Assembly: GCF_000244915.1 (NCBI RefSeq)
Contig: NZ_CM001442.1
Coordinates: 6,138,001 to 6,202,000, forward strand
Reading direction: 5' to 3'
Origin: Bradyrhizobium sp. WSM471
GTDB taxonomy: Bacteria > Pseudomonadota > Alphaproteobacteria > Rhizobiales > Xanthobacteraceae
Length of the DNA: 64,000 nucleotides
Positions 16,229 to 25,027 of the stretch are shown in pieces. The stretch's first letter is position 1. Each line of letters opens with the position of its first letter. Below the pieces are notes generated by a model that was not told where the DNA came from, did no database searches, and saw only the letters and a list, made by a program, of their open reading frames with translations. Position numbers and translations under genes: made by a program.

Positions 16229-16284
16229 GAGCGGTCCTTGGCCGGTCGGGAGAACATGGGCATAGATAACCAGTTAAAACGGCA

Positions 16285-16311
16285 TTGACAAGTTACGACG
16301 CCTGATAGTAA
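16285..16311 (+). promoter_or_regulatory. Possible promoter of the alpha/beta hydrolase gene
   Basis: A consensus TTGACA at 16285-16290 is followed, after 15 bases, by TAGTAA. Around it the motifs ATAACCAGTTAA and CTTAACCAGCTCTTA repeat the core TAACCAG, which might be a binding site for the divergent CGNR regulator. The -10 match is poor. Confidence 0.3.
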
Positions 16312-16355
16312 CCTCTTAACCAGCTCTTATACGGTTACTTCAAATGGAGAATGTC

Positions 16356-17207
16356 ATGGCCTCAATCACGTACCGCAGCGCGGATGTCGACGGTTTCAAA
16401 GTGGCCTATCGCGAGGCCGGTCTTGTCGGAGCGCCAAAACTCCTGCTGCTGCATGGCTTCCCCAGCGCAGGCCACATGTTTCGCGACCTCATCCCGCTGC
16501 TTGCCGACAGGTTTCATATCGTCGCGCCCGACCTTCCCGGCTTTGGCCAATCCGACATGCCTTCGCGCGAAGGCTTCCGCTACACGTTCGACAATGTCGC
16601 ACGCGTGATCGAACGCTTCGCCGAAGTGATCGGCTTCGACCGGTTCGCGGTCTACGTCTTCGACTACGGCGCGCCGACTGGGTTCCGGCTTGCGCTCAGT
16701 CACCCCGAGCGGATCACGGCGATCATCTCGCAGAACGGCAACGCCTATGAGGATGGCCTCAGCGACGGCTGGACACCGATCAAGGCCTATTGGCAGGATC
16801 CGTCGCCCGCGAATCGCAATGCGCTGCGCGCCTTCCTCACACCGGAAGCGACGCGCTGGCAGTACACGCATGGCGTCCCCGATCCGACGACCGTGTCACC
16901 GGACGGACAGAATCTCGACAATTTCTACCTTGCGCGCCCGGGCGCGGATGACGTGCAGCTCGATCTCATGGGCGACTACAAGAGCAACGTCGCGCTCTAT
17001 CCCGCCTTTCAGGACTATTTCCGCAAGCACAAGCCGCCGTTCCTCGCGGTCTGGGGCAAGAACGATCCGTTCTTCATTCCGCCCGGCGCCGAAGCGTTCA
17101 AACGCGACAATCCGAGCGCCGTGGTGCAGTTCTTTGACACCGGTCATTTTGCGCTGGAGACGCACGCGAAGGAGATCGCGGACAGCATTCGTACCTTCCT
17201 GACGTAA
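16356..17207 (+). CDS. Alpha/beta hydrolase with Asp nucleophile (dehalogenase/epoxide-hydrolase type)
   Basis: A 283-residue hydrolase. The oxyanion motif HGFPSAGHMF occurs near residue 33. The nucleophile elbow is V-F-D103-Y-G, an aspartate rather than serine; the acid is D237 in WGKNDPFF and the base is H264 in DTGHFALETH. Asp-nucleophile members are haloalkane dehalogenases, fluoroacetate dehalogenases or epoxide hydrolases. The ATG at 16356 follows GGAGA by 5 bases; an ATG at 16344 overlaps that ribosome site and is less likely. It is divergent from a CGNR regulator that probably controls it. It converges with the metallopeptidase gene, 22 bases apart. Confidence 0.88.
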   Translation: MASITYRSADVDGFKVAYREAGLVGAPKLLLLHGFPSAGHMFRDLIPLLADRFHIVAPDLPGFGQSDMPSREGFRYTFDNVARVIERFAEVIGFDRFAVYVFDYGAPTGFRLALSHPERITAIISQNGNAYEDGLSDGWTPIKAYWQDPSPANRNALRAFLTPEATRWQYTHGVPDPTTVSPDGQNLDNFYLARPGADDVQLDLMGDYKSNVALYPAFQDYFRKHKPPFLAVWGKNDPFFIPPGAEAFKRDNPSAVVQFFDTGHFALETHAKEIADSIRTFLT

Positions 17208-17229
17208 CGGGGGCTGTCCTCCGCGAAAT

Positions 17230-18219
17230 TTACGCCGCCAGGCTCTGCTGATCGCGGAATGCACTGATCGCCATGTGGACGAGATGCAGCTTGCCCTTGA
17301 CCGCCGGCGATATGTCGAAGGGATATGCGTCGCTCATCCCAAGCGAGCGGTTGAGTTCGTTGATGCTGCGGGCAAGCGGCATCCACAGGGCCAGGAGTGC
17401 CTCGAAGTCGCTCTCGAGATAGGGATCCGTCAAGGTCTGGCGGGCGCGCTCGTCGAGCGACAACGGCAAACCTGCCAGCGAGTCGAGCGTCGACACGATA
17501 TGCAGGAAATGCGCGAACGTTTCCGCCCAATCCTCCCAGGGATGGGACGTGGCGTACTCGCTGATGAAGCCGCTTCGGTCGTATGAACGATCGGCGCGGC
17601 TGTAATAGGAGTTGATCGCAGCCTGATAGTCCTGCGCCTGGTCACCGAAGATCAGCTTGAACGGGGCCTGGAATGTCGTGCCGTCAACGAGCAGGTCCCA
17701 ATAGAAGTGACCGATCTCGTGCCGGAAATGCCCAAGCAGCGTGCGGTACGGCTCCCGGAATGCCACGCGGCGAGATTCTCGCTCGACATCGTCGGCCTCC
17801 GCAAGACTGAGCGTGATCAGGCCCGAGAGATGCCCCGTCAGGATCGGACTGGCCTCGTCCGAGAGAATGTCGAACGCCAATGCTGCGCCGCTGCGCGATG
17901 CGAGCGGAAGCCTGAGGCGACTGAGATCATAGAGAAGACGGCGCTTGGCTTCCTCCATGCGGCGCCAGAGCATGACGTTTCTGGTGCTGCCGAGATTTGG
18001 CGTGGTGCGGGTGAGGCGGCATGAGCCGCAATACCAGTCCGCGCCCTCGACACACCAGTTGCAGCCGATGATCTCGCGGTTACGGCAAGCTTGATGAGAT
18101 GCAAGTTTCGCCATCTCGATGCGCGAGGAATCGAACGCCAGCTCGGTGCTGCAATTCGCGCACGCGACGTGCTCGAACGAGACAGGATGGCGGCATGACG
18201 GGCACTGAAAAAATTTCAC
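17230..18219 (-). CDS. Putative zinc-binding metallopeptidase with N-terminal zinc ribbon
   Basis: A 329-residue protein. It begins with a zinc ribbon (FFQCPSCRHP ... VACANC; then CNWC and CGSC pairs). It has the metallopeptidase motif HEIGH at about residues 167-171 (FRHEIGHFYWDLL) and the later HPWEDWAETFAHFLH that supplies further ligands in the family (Peptidase_Mx type). GTG at 18219 gives the family's usual M-K-x-F-x-C beginning; another GTG at 18255 would add 12 residues with one more C-x-x-C. No signal peptide, so cytoplasmic. Substrate unknown. It converges with the alpha/beta hydrolase. Confidence 0.82.
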   Translation of the reverse strand: MKFFQCPSCRHPVSFEHVACANCSTELAFDSSRIEMAKLASHQACRNREIIGCNWCVEGADWYCGSCRLTRTTPNLGSTRNVMLWRRMEEAKRRLLYDLSRLRLPLASRSGAALAFDILSDEASPILTGHLSGLITLSLAEADDVERESRRVAFREPYRTLLGHFRHEIGHFYWDLLVDGTTFQAPFKLIFGDQAQDYQAAINSYYSRADRSYDRSGFISEYATSHPWEDWAETFAHFLHIVSTLDSLAGLPLSLDERARQTLTDPYLESDFEALLALWMPLARSINELNRSLGMSDAYPFDISPAVKGKLHLVHMAISAFRDQQSLAA

Positions 18220-18636
18220 GTGGACTGGCCCCAGACAGACGGCACACCGGAACACCGGCCTGTCAATCGAACTTTTAACTCTTGCGACCGTCGCGGTTGC
18301 CGGCCAGCAACGCCCGCTGCGTTCGGAGCGCGTGCTGTCTCAACAGGCCGGCACGCGTCGCGCTCAACTGGCGCGATTGAGGCTGCGGCTTTTTCTCAAG
18401 GACATTTTCGGAAACAGGGCGACCGGCCCATGCCCGCTCGGGCTGAACCGCCATGGGGCCGACGTTTCGTTTCCTTGTCATGGTGTGACAACACCAGATC
18501 GGGTGCCGAGTTCCCTTCCTTCGACCGGCAGGTGCTCAAGCCTTGTCCTGTGCAGACGTCTGGCTTGTGCAGATACGACAATGCCGCCGTCGGGGTGACG
18601 GCGGCATTGTCAATTCAGCGGCTTGCCGCGAAGGGC
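18220..18636. other. Intergenic region, no gene recognised
   Basis: About 400 bases without a convincing gene; short ORFs on both strands lack family features. The main structure is the hairpin at 18577-18611. The rest presumably holds the promoter of the metallopeptidase gene (minus strand). Confidence 0.6.
18577..18611 (-). terminator. Perfect 15-bp hairpin downstream of the lipase-like gene
   Basis: GACAATGCCGCCGTC and GACGGCGGCATTGTC pair perfectly around the loop GGGGT. It lies 25 bases beyond the stop of the minus-strand lipase-like gene. No clear T-run on the minus strand, so intrinsic termination may be partial. Confidence 0.65.
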
Positions 18637-19350
18637 TTAATTCCGGGGAGCCGTTGCCGCCGCCGACCGCGCCGGCCTGGGCGCACCGGGTTCAGCAACT
18701 GGAGCAGGTGCGCGCGAGCGCATGATTGCGGCGTCGATCTCGGCAATCACGCGGCGCTGTATCGCCTCGTTCTTGTCGATCGAGATGTGGCCGACGCCGG
18801 ATCCCCGGACGTCGACATTGTCGAGCTTGCCGCGCAGGCCGGCCGCGGCCCGCACCGGCTCGCCGGGACCATCACCGATATAGATGTTGATGTAGCGTTC
18901 GGCGCCGGTAGAGAGTTTGGTCTTGAACACGGAGTCGAGGCCCACCGCGAGCTTCACGGGCACGCCGAGCTGGTTGAGCTTGGCGATCATGTCCGGCAGT
19001 GCGGTCGCGCCGGAGGAGTGTCCGACCAGCACGATGGTCTTGAGCCGGCCGGCCTTATAGGCGGTCGCGGCCTCATCGGCGAGCGACGACCACGACACGA
19101 AATTCGCGACGGTTACCGGGATGCCCTGCGCCTGAAGGCGGGCGCCGATCGTGTCGAGCCCGAGCGAGAAGATGTTGAGCACGCCGCGGAGCAGGTAGAC
19201 ATGCGTGGTCGCGACCGCAGCCTGGCTCGGCGCCGCCTTGGCGGTGGTCGGGCTGATGGCAACAGCTGACAGCAGGAGCAGGCCCATCGCCCACGCGCGG
19301 AAGGCGGACAACTGGCTCACGCCGGCGGTATGACGGCCGTTAAGACTCAT
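18637..19350 (-). CDS. Secreted lipase-like alpha/beta hydrolase (paralogue)
   Basis: A 237-residue protein with signal peptide (AWAMGLLLLSAVAISPTTAKAA), then the domain HVYLLRGVLNIFSLGLDTIGARL, the nucleophile elbow VGHSSGA, AVGLDSVFKT and a C-terminal GHISIDKN segment. It parallels the hydrolase at 14547-15482 block by block (YLFRGAMGPFFSTGMD / YLLRGVLNIFSLGLD; IGHSMGG / VGHSSGA; SHINIEKSD / GHISIDKNE) but lacks the LysM domain. The start at 19350 was chosen because the upstream extension has no homology and a ribosome-site-like AGGGAA precedes it. Substrate unknown; probably periplasmic. Confidence 0.75.
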   Translation of the reverse strand: MSLNGRHTAGVSQLSAFRAWAMGLLLLSAVAISPTTAKAAPSQAAVATTHVYLLRGVLNIFSLGLDTIGARLQAQGIPVTVANFVSWSSLADEAATAYKAGRLKTIVLVGHSSGATALPDMIAKLNQLGVPVKLAVGLDSVFKTKLSTGAERYINIYIGDGPGEPVRAAAGLRGKLDNVDVRGSGVGHISIDKNEAIQRRVIAEIDAAIMRSRAPAPVAEPGAPRPARSAAATAPRN

Positions 19351-19628
19351 CGATCTTTTCCCTGGGAATATGCTTCGCCGGAATCGTAGCCCTGGCCCGC
19401 TCGCAGACGCAACAAAGAGCCGCGTGAACGACGATCTTAGCAGCAAGCCGTGACCATCGCGCAACACTTACCCGAAACCTGCCACGGAAGGGCCTGTTTT
19501 GGGGCCATTTTTCTCCGGCTAATTGCAGCCGCGCAAGGGCCTTCCTATCTCAGGGCTCCGCTGACCCGCCCCTCCCGGCAGGTTCCAGCCTCCCTCCCCA
19601 GCCTTAGCCCCTCAGACTTGCGGCCATC

Positions 19629-20548
<920 letters not shown>

Positions 20549-20552
<4 letters not shown>

Positions 20553-21310
20553 ACTACCGGGCTGTCCGCGCCATCTATCTGTTCGAAATGGCGCGCACCT
20601 GGCGAACGCTGCTGCAAAGCATCGTGTCGCCGGTGGTCTCGACCTCGCTGTATTTCGTGGTGTTCGGCGCGGCCATCGGCTCGCGCATCAGCCAGGTCGA
20701 GGGCGTCAGCTACGGCACCTTCATCGTGCCGGGCCTGATCATGCTCTCGGTGCTGACGCAGAGCATCGCCAACGCCTCGTTCGGCATCTACTTCCCGAAA
20801 TTCACCGGCACGATCTACGAGATCCTGTCGGCGCCGATCTCCTATTTCGAGATCGTGCTCGGCTATGTCGGCGCGGCGGCGACCAAATCGATCGTCCTCG
20901 GCCTGATCATCCTCGCCACGGCCGGCCTGTTCGTGCCGCTGCACATCCATCATCCGGTCTGGATGCTGGCCTTCCTGGTGCTGACGGCGGTGACGTTCAG
21001 CCTGTTCGGCTTCATCATCGGCATCTGGGCCGACGGGTTCGAAAAGCTGCAGATGATCCCGATGCTGGTGGTGACGCCACTGACCTTCCTCGGCGGCAGC
21101 TTCTATTCCATCGACATGCTGCCGCCCGCCTGGCGCACGGTGGCGCTGCTCAATCCGGTCGTCTATCTGATCTCCGGCTTCCGCTGGAGTTTCTACGAGA
21201 TCGCGGACGTCAGCATGGCCGTCAGCATCGGCATGACGACGGCGTTCCTGGTGATCTGTCTGGTGGTGATCTGGTGGATTTTCCGCACGGGGTATCGGTT
21301 GAAGAACTGA
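20549..21310 (+). CDS. ABC-2 type transporter permease
   Basis: A 253-residue inner-membrane permease with six predicted helices, partner of the ATPase whose stop it overlaps. It carries the ABC-2 pattern: an amphipathic N-terminus ([34 protein letters not shown]), [34 protein letters not shown], and the conserved late block [37 protein letters not shown]. The last block is the YadH-family signature. Substrate unknown. A palindromic repeat follows and probably ends transcription. Confidence 0.92.
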
Positions 21311-21320
21311 CCGAGAGGCG

Positions 21321-21411
21321 CAGCCCGGATGGAGCGTAAGCGTAATCCGGGACAGGCGCGGCTTTCAGACGATAGAGGCCCCGAATTGCGCTTCGCTCCA
21401 TCCGGGCTACG
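21321..21411. repeat. Palindromic repeat (CAGCCCGGATGGAGC family)
   Basis: The left arm CAGCCCGGATGGAGCGTAAG and the right arm CTTCGCTCCATCCGGGCTAC are complementary with few mismatches, with inner GCGTAATCCGGGACAGG. It lies between two convergent genes (permease and glycine-zipper protein) and can serve both as terminator. The arm wording is typical of a widespread Bradyrhizobium intergenic repeat, as I recall it. Confidence 0.7.
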
Positions 21412-21417
21412 ACGACA

Positions 21418-21747
21418 TCACCGATAGCAGTGGAAGCGGTTGTATCCGTCGTAATAGCCGCGGCAGCGACGGTGTCCGCGATGGGGAATGCCGAACACCC
21501 CCTCGACCGCGCCGACGGCACCGCCGACACCGGCGCCGACCGCACCACCCACCACGCCGCCGACGGGGCCGGCGATCCGGTTGCCTTCATAAGAACCTTC
21601 CTGGGCGCCCCGAACGATGCCTTGGGCATGACCAGGCTGTGGGACGCAGGACAGCGCGGCCAGAATGGCGGCACCAGCGAAGAGCAGACGGAAAGGCAGA
21701 CCAGCCGGCCGTGAAGCGGCGGCGACGCAAACTTTGTTCATCTTCAT
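21418..21747 (-). CDS. Exported glycine-zipper small protein
   Basis: A 109-residue protein with a signal peptide (RLLFAGAAILAALSCVPQPGHAQ). A glycine-zipper helix pair follows (NRIAGPVGGVVGGAVGAGVGGAVGAVEGVFG), then a His/Arg/Cys/Tyr-rich tail (RGHRRCRGYYDGYNRFHCYR). Such proteins insert in or associate with the outer membrane; many rhizobial copies are of unknown role. The ATG at 21747 (or the next ATG at 21741) starts the signal peptide; the much longer upstream frame is spurious. Confidence 0.72.
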   Translation of the reverse strand: MKMNKVCVAAASRPAGLPFRLLFAGAAILAALSCVPQPGHAQGIVRGAQEGSYEGNRIAGPVGGVVGGAVGAGVGGAVGAVEGVFGIPHRGHRRCRGYYDGYNRFHCYR

Positions 21748-22047
21748 TCCCAAAGGTAAAACCGGCCGCGGAAGCCGCCGGTCGAGGCAGGTCACTCCTA
21801 ACCCCGATGCAGCCAAATGGTTGCGCCATTGTGACGAATTGTCGGCGTTGTGAACGCATCTCCGGCTCGCGAAAATGTCAGCACCGCCGCTGGCGTTGCG
21901 GCACAAAGCGGCCTTGCTTACGCCGGGCGTCCCGTTAACGATGGGTGGGCAGGCCGCTGGAACGAAAGCCGGATTGCAGGCATAATGCACGCCGGGGGAC
22001 GGAGAGCCGCGGCGCCTAGTGTGAACAGGCCGGAGGCCACGAGTCAG
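21748..22047. other. Divergent intergenic region
   Basis: About 300 bases between the divergent glycine-zipper and L,D-transpeptidase genes. Both promoters should lie here. A GGAGG ribosome site precedes the transpeptidase ATG and a GCATAAT hexamer near 21983 could be a -10, but no matching -35 was found. No RNA gene or repeat recognised. Confidence 0.45.
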
Positions 22048-22818
22048 ATGCGTTCGTTTTTTATTGCTTTCACCTCCCTGATGCTTTTGAGCGCGGGCAC
22101 CGCGCAGGCCAAGGTCGAGATCACGGTCGACAAGGACAATCAGCAGATGACCGTCGCCGTCGACGGCGTCGCGCGCTACCACTGGCCGGTGTCGACAGGC
22201 ATCCCCTCGCGGGAGACGCCGAACGGCGCGTTCCGCACCTTCCGCATGGAAGAGGATCACTATTCCAAGGAATTCGACGACGCGCCGATGCCGCACGCGA
22301 TCTTCTTCACCAAAGTCGGGCACGCCATCCACGGCACCGACTCGGTCGGCCGGCTCGGCACGCCCGCCTCGCATGGCTGCGTGCGGCTGTCGCGCCAGAA
22401 TGCCACGACGCTCTACGCGCTGGTGCAGCAGCAGGGCGTGCTCAACACCACGGTAACGCTGACCGGTTCGGCGCAGGTGGCGCTCGCGCGCAATCCGCGT
22501 GGCCGCAACCCCACGGCCGTGGCCCGCGCGCCGCAGCCCGCCGAAGAGCAGTACGCCACATCAGGCGATCCCGTGAACCTGACGCCTCAGGCCGCACCTG
22601 CCCGCCGCTACATGCCGCAGGATGACAACTACATCTATCCGGCCGACGGCAGCGACACCGTCGCGCGCTACCCCGCCCCGCGCGGCAGCCGTCCGCTCTA
22701 TGACGCACAGGTCTATCAGCAGCAGCCGCAGCAATATTACAATCAGGGCTACGGTACCTATTATCAGCCGCAGCCCCGGCAGGTTTACCAACCGCGTGGC
22801 TATTACTACCAGAATTGA
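22048..22818 (+). CDS. L,D-transpeptidase (YkuD/ErfK family)
   Basis: A 256-residue periplasmic enzyme that forms 3-3 cross-links in peptidoglycan or anchors proteins to it. The signal peptide ends near GTAQAK. The catalytic YkuD domain covers about residues 22-145, with GHAIHGTDSVGRLGTPASHGC-V-R: H95, H109 and the nucleophile C111 in the S-H-G-C-V-R motif. The C-terminal 110 residues are low-complexity Gln/Tyr/Pro-rich (QQQPQQYYNQGYGTYYQP), probably a flexible extension. A CGGAGG ribosome site supports the start. The dcw cluster further right supplies its substrate, but the gene is separate. Confidence 0.92.
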   Translation: MRSFFIAFTSLMLLSAGTAQAKVEITVDKDNQQMTVAVDGVARYHWPVSTGIPSRETPNGAFRTFRMEEDHYSKEFDDAPMPHAIFFTKVGHAIHGTDSVGRLGTPASHGCVRLSRQNATTLYALVQQQGVLNTTVTLTGSAQVALARNPRGRNPTAVARAPQPAEEQYATSGDPVNLTPQAAPARRYMPQDDNYIYPADGSDTVARYPAPRGSRPLYDAQVYQQQPQQYYNQGYGTYYQPQPRQVYQPRGYYYQN

Positions 22819-22972
22819 CCTATCTGAACGCGGCGTTGCCGCGCCAGCGAATCAGAAAGCCGCCGCCGCGACCGGCGCTTGCCGCAGTCGACCGCAGGAA
22901 TAGCGCCAGCCGGTGCGCGGATCGGGCACCGGCCGACGCAAGGAAGCAACAGTCCACAACCTTCAACGCAGC

Positions 22973-23015
22973 GGCGACCCGGCAAAATTGACAACCGGAG
23001 GGTCGCCCGTATTGT
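22973..23015 (+). promoter_or_regulatory. Candidate promoter with flanking inverted repeat for the ACP-FAAL operon
   Basis: TTGACA at 22988-22993 and TATTGT at 23010-23015 are spaced by 16 bases. An 8-bp inverted repeat GGCGACCC (22973-22980) / GGGTCGCC (23000-23007) brackets the -35 box and enters the spacer, so a repressor bound there would block the promoter. It lies 27 bases before the ACP start codon. Confidence 0.45.
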
Positions 23016-23041
23016 CGTTCCCATTGTTTCTGGGACATGAC

Positions 23042-23296
23042 ATGACACGCGAGCAGATTTCGGATTTCTGCGTTAACGCCCTGGCAAATATCCTGCGAAT
23101 TTCGAGGGACCGCGTCGACCTCGGCACGAAGTTCAGCCGCCTCGGCCTCGATTCGGCGATGCTGGTCTACCTGATGATGGAACTCGAGGAGAAGCTCGAC
23201 CTCGAACTATCGACAGACGACTTCTACGACCATCCGACCGTTGAGGCGCTGTCGCGATTTCTCGCCGACAAGCGCGCAATCCGCCCCGCCGCCTGA
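23042..23296 (+). CDS. Acyl carrier protein
   Basis: An 84-residue carrier protein. The phosphopantetheine attachment site is S38 in the string RLGLDSAMLVYL, within the usual four-helix pattern (helix 1 DFCVNALANILRI; helix 2 DSAMLVYLMMELEEKLDLEL; helix 3 DDFYDHPTVEALSRFL). It is not the housekeeping AcpP: the sequence is of the stand-alone carrier type found with fatty-acyl-AMP ligases. The ligase gene begins 24 bases downstream on the same strand. The ATG at 23042 is in the right frame; one at 23037 is out of frame. I infer that it receives an acyl group from the ligase and hands it to the MBOAT system encoded opposite. Confidence 0.9.
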   Translation: MTREQISDFCVNALANILRISRDRVDLGTKFSRLGLDSAMLVYLMMELEEKLDLELSTDDFYDHPTVEALSRFLADKRAIRPAA

Positions 23297-23320
23297 GGGC
23301 GGCTGAAGCCGACGCAACCC

Positions 23321-25021
23321 ATGGAAACCTTCCGCTCGCTCGTGGCAGTGCTGGCCCGGCGTGCGGCGGACCAGGCCGACGACTGCGCCTATGTCTTCGT
23401 CTCCGATCGCGGGACGGAGGAAGCTGCCCTCACCTTTCGACAGCTGCACGATGCCGCGGGCGCGCTCGCGTCACGACTGACCGCGACCGCGCGTCCCGGC
23501 GACCGCGCCATCCTGGTGTTTCCGCCCGGCATCGAGTTCATGGTGGCGTTCTTCGGCTGTCTGATGGCCGGCATCATCGCCGTGCCGATGATGATGCCGC
23601 GGCGAAACAGCGCGCGCGATGCCAGCGCCGCGATACTCGCCAATTGCACGCCGGCGGTGGCGCTGACCAATTCGGCCGTCTTGCTCCGTGGTGATCTGCG
23701 GGCACGCTTCGAGCAAGCGGACATTCGCTGGATCGAGGTCGATCTCGCCGCGGCCGACGGTGAGACAATCGAACTGCCGGAGCCGGCGCCGGACGATATC
23801 GCCTTCCTGCAATACACCTCCGGCTCTACCTCCGAGCCCAAAGGCGTGATGGTGAGCCACGCCAATCTGCTCGCTAATCTCGAGATGATCCGGCTCGCGC
23901 TCGGCAACACCCGGCAATCGACTTACGTCAATTGGGTGCCGCTCTATCACGACATGGGGCTGATCCTGAACGCACTGCAGGCGCTCTATGTCGGCGCGAC
24001 CTGCGTGCTGATGGCACCGAATGCGTTCATGCAGCGGCCGCTCGGCTGGCTGCGCGCGATCTCGCATTATCGCGCCGAAGTGGCGTGCAGCCCGAATTTC
24101 GGCTTCGACCTCTGCGTCAGCCGCTATCGCGCCGACCAGATGGAGGGCATCGACCTGTCCTCGCTGGGGATCGCGCTGAACGGCGCAGAGCCGGTGCATG
24201 CGGAGACCATCGATCGGTTCGTCCGGACATTCGCGCCGCACGGCTTCGATCCGCGCGCGATGTACCCCGCCTACGGCATGGCGGAAGCGACGCTCCTGAT
24301 TTCCGGCGGAAGCCGCGGCGGCGGTCATGTCACCCGCAGCGTGAGCCGCACGGCGCTTCAGGCGCATACGGCGGAGGCGCCTGCCGACGCCGAAGATACG
24401 CAGGTCGCCGTCGGCTGCGGCCGCGCACTCACCGGCGAGCGGATCGCCATCGTGGACGCAGAGAGCCACACACGCCTGCCCGCGGACCGCGTCGGCGAGA
24501 TATGGGTGAGTGGGGCCAATATTGCCCGTGCCTATTGGCGCAACGACGAGGTGACGCGCGAGGGGCTCAATGCGCGGATTTCCGGCGAAAATGGAGCGTG
24601 GCTGCGCACCGGCGACCTCGGCTTCGTCGACGCCACCGGCGAATTGTACGTCACGGGACGGATCAAGGACCTCATCATCATCCGCGGCATCAACCATTAT
24701 CCGCAGGACGTCGAGCGCACGGTGCAATCGCTCGACGGAGCTTTGCGCGAAAATTGCGGCGCGGCGTTCTCGGTGCCGGACGAGACCGGCGAAGAAACAC
24801 TCGTCATCATTCAGGAAGTCGAGCGCACCGCGCGCCACTCGATCGACACTGAAGCGATCAGGGGCCTGATTCGCGAGGCCATCGCCGACAACCACGAACT
24901 CTCCGCGCGCCACATCGCGCTGATCCGGCCCGGCACGCTGCCGAAGACCACCAGCGGCAAGATCCAGCGCAAGCTGGCACGCAAGCTCTGGCTCGATGGC
25001 GGTTTTGAGCAGTTCGGCTGA
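23321..25021 (+). CDS. Fatty acyl-AMP ligase (FAAL)
   Basis: A 566-residue adenylating enzyme. It shows the core motif TSGSTSEPKG at residues 166-175, the YGMAEATLLISGG motif, WLRTGDLGFVDATGELYVTGRIKDLIIIRG, and the C-terminal catalytic lysine in PKTTSGKIQRK. The FAAL-type features are the N-HYPQDVE hinge region (RGINHYPQDVERTVQ) and the pairing with a carrier protein instead of CoA use. FAALs activate long-chain fatty acids as acyl-AMP and transfer them to an ACP phosphopantetheine arm. The operon mate is that ACP. The stop lies 6 bases from the stop of the convergent SGNH gene. No polyketide or peptide synthetase is nearby, so the acyl chain must go elsewhere, probably to the MBOAT protein. 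Confidence 0.92.
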   Translation: METFRSLVAVLARRAADQADDCAYVFVSDRGTEEAALTFRQLHDAAGALASRLTATARPGDRAILVFPPGIEFMVAFFGCLMAGIIAVPMMMPRRNSARDASAAILANCTPAVALTNSAVLLRGDLRARFEQADIRWIEVDLAAADGETIELPEPAPDDIAFLQYTSGSTSEPKGVMVSHANLLANLEMIRLALGNTRQSTYVNWVPLYHDMGLILNALQALYVGATCVLMAPNAFMQRPLGWLRAISHYRAEVACSPNFGFDLCVSRYRADQMEGIDLSSLGIALNGAEPVHAETIDRFVRTFAPHGFDPRAMYPAYGMAEATLLISGGSRGGGHVTRSVSRTALQAHTAEAPADAEDTQVAVGCGRALTGERIAIVDAESHTRLPADRVGEIWVSGANIARAYWRNDEVTREGLNARISGENGAWLRTGDLGFVDATGELYVTGRIKDLIIIRGINHYPQDVERTVQSLDGALRENCGAAFSVPDETGEETLVIIQEVERTARHSIDTEAIRGLIREAIADNHELSARHIALIRPGTLPKTTSGKIQRKLARKLWLDGGFEQFG

Positions 25022-25027
25022 GCCGGC

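Noticed and set aside
21418..22374. A 318-residue protein extending the glycine-zipper gene upstream
   Set aside because: The extra N-terminal part overlaps the divergent promoter and the transpeptidase gene, is low-complexity, and hides an obvious signal peptide at the internal ATG.
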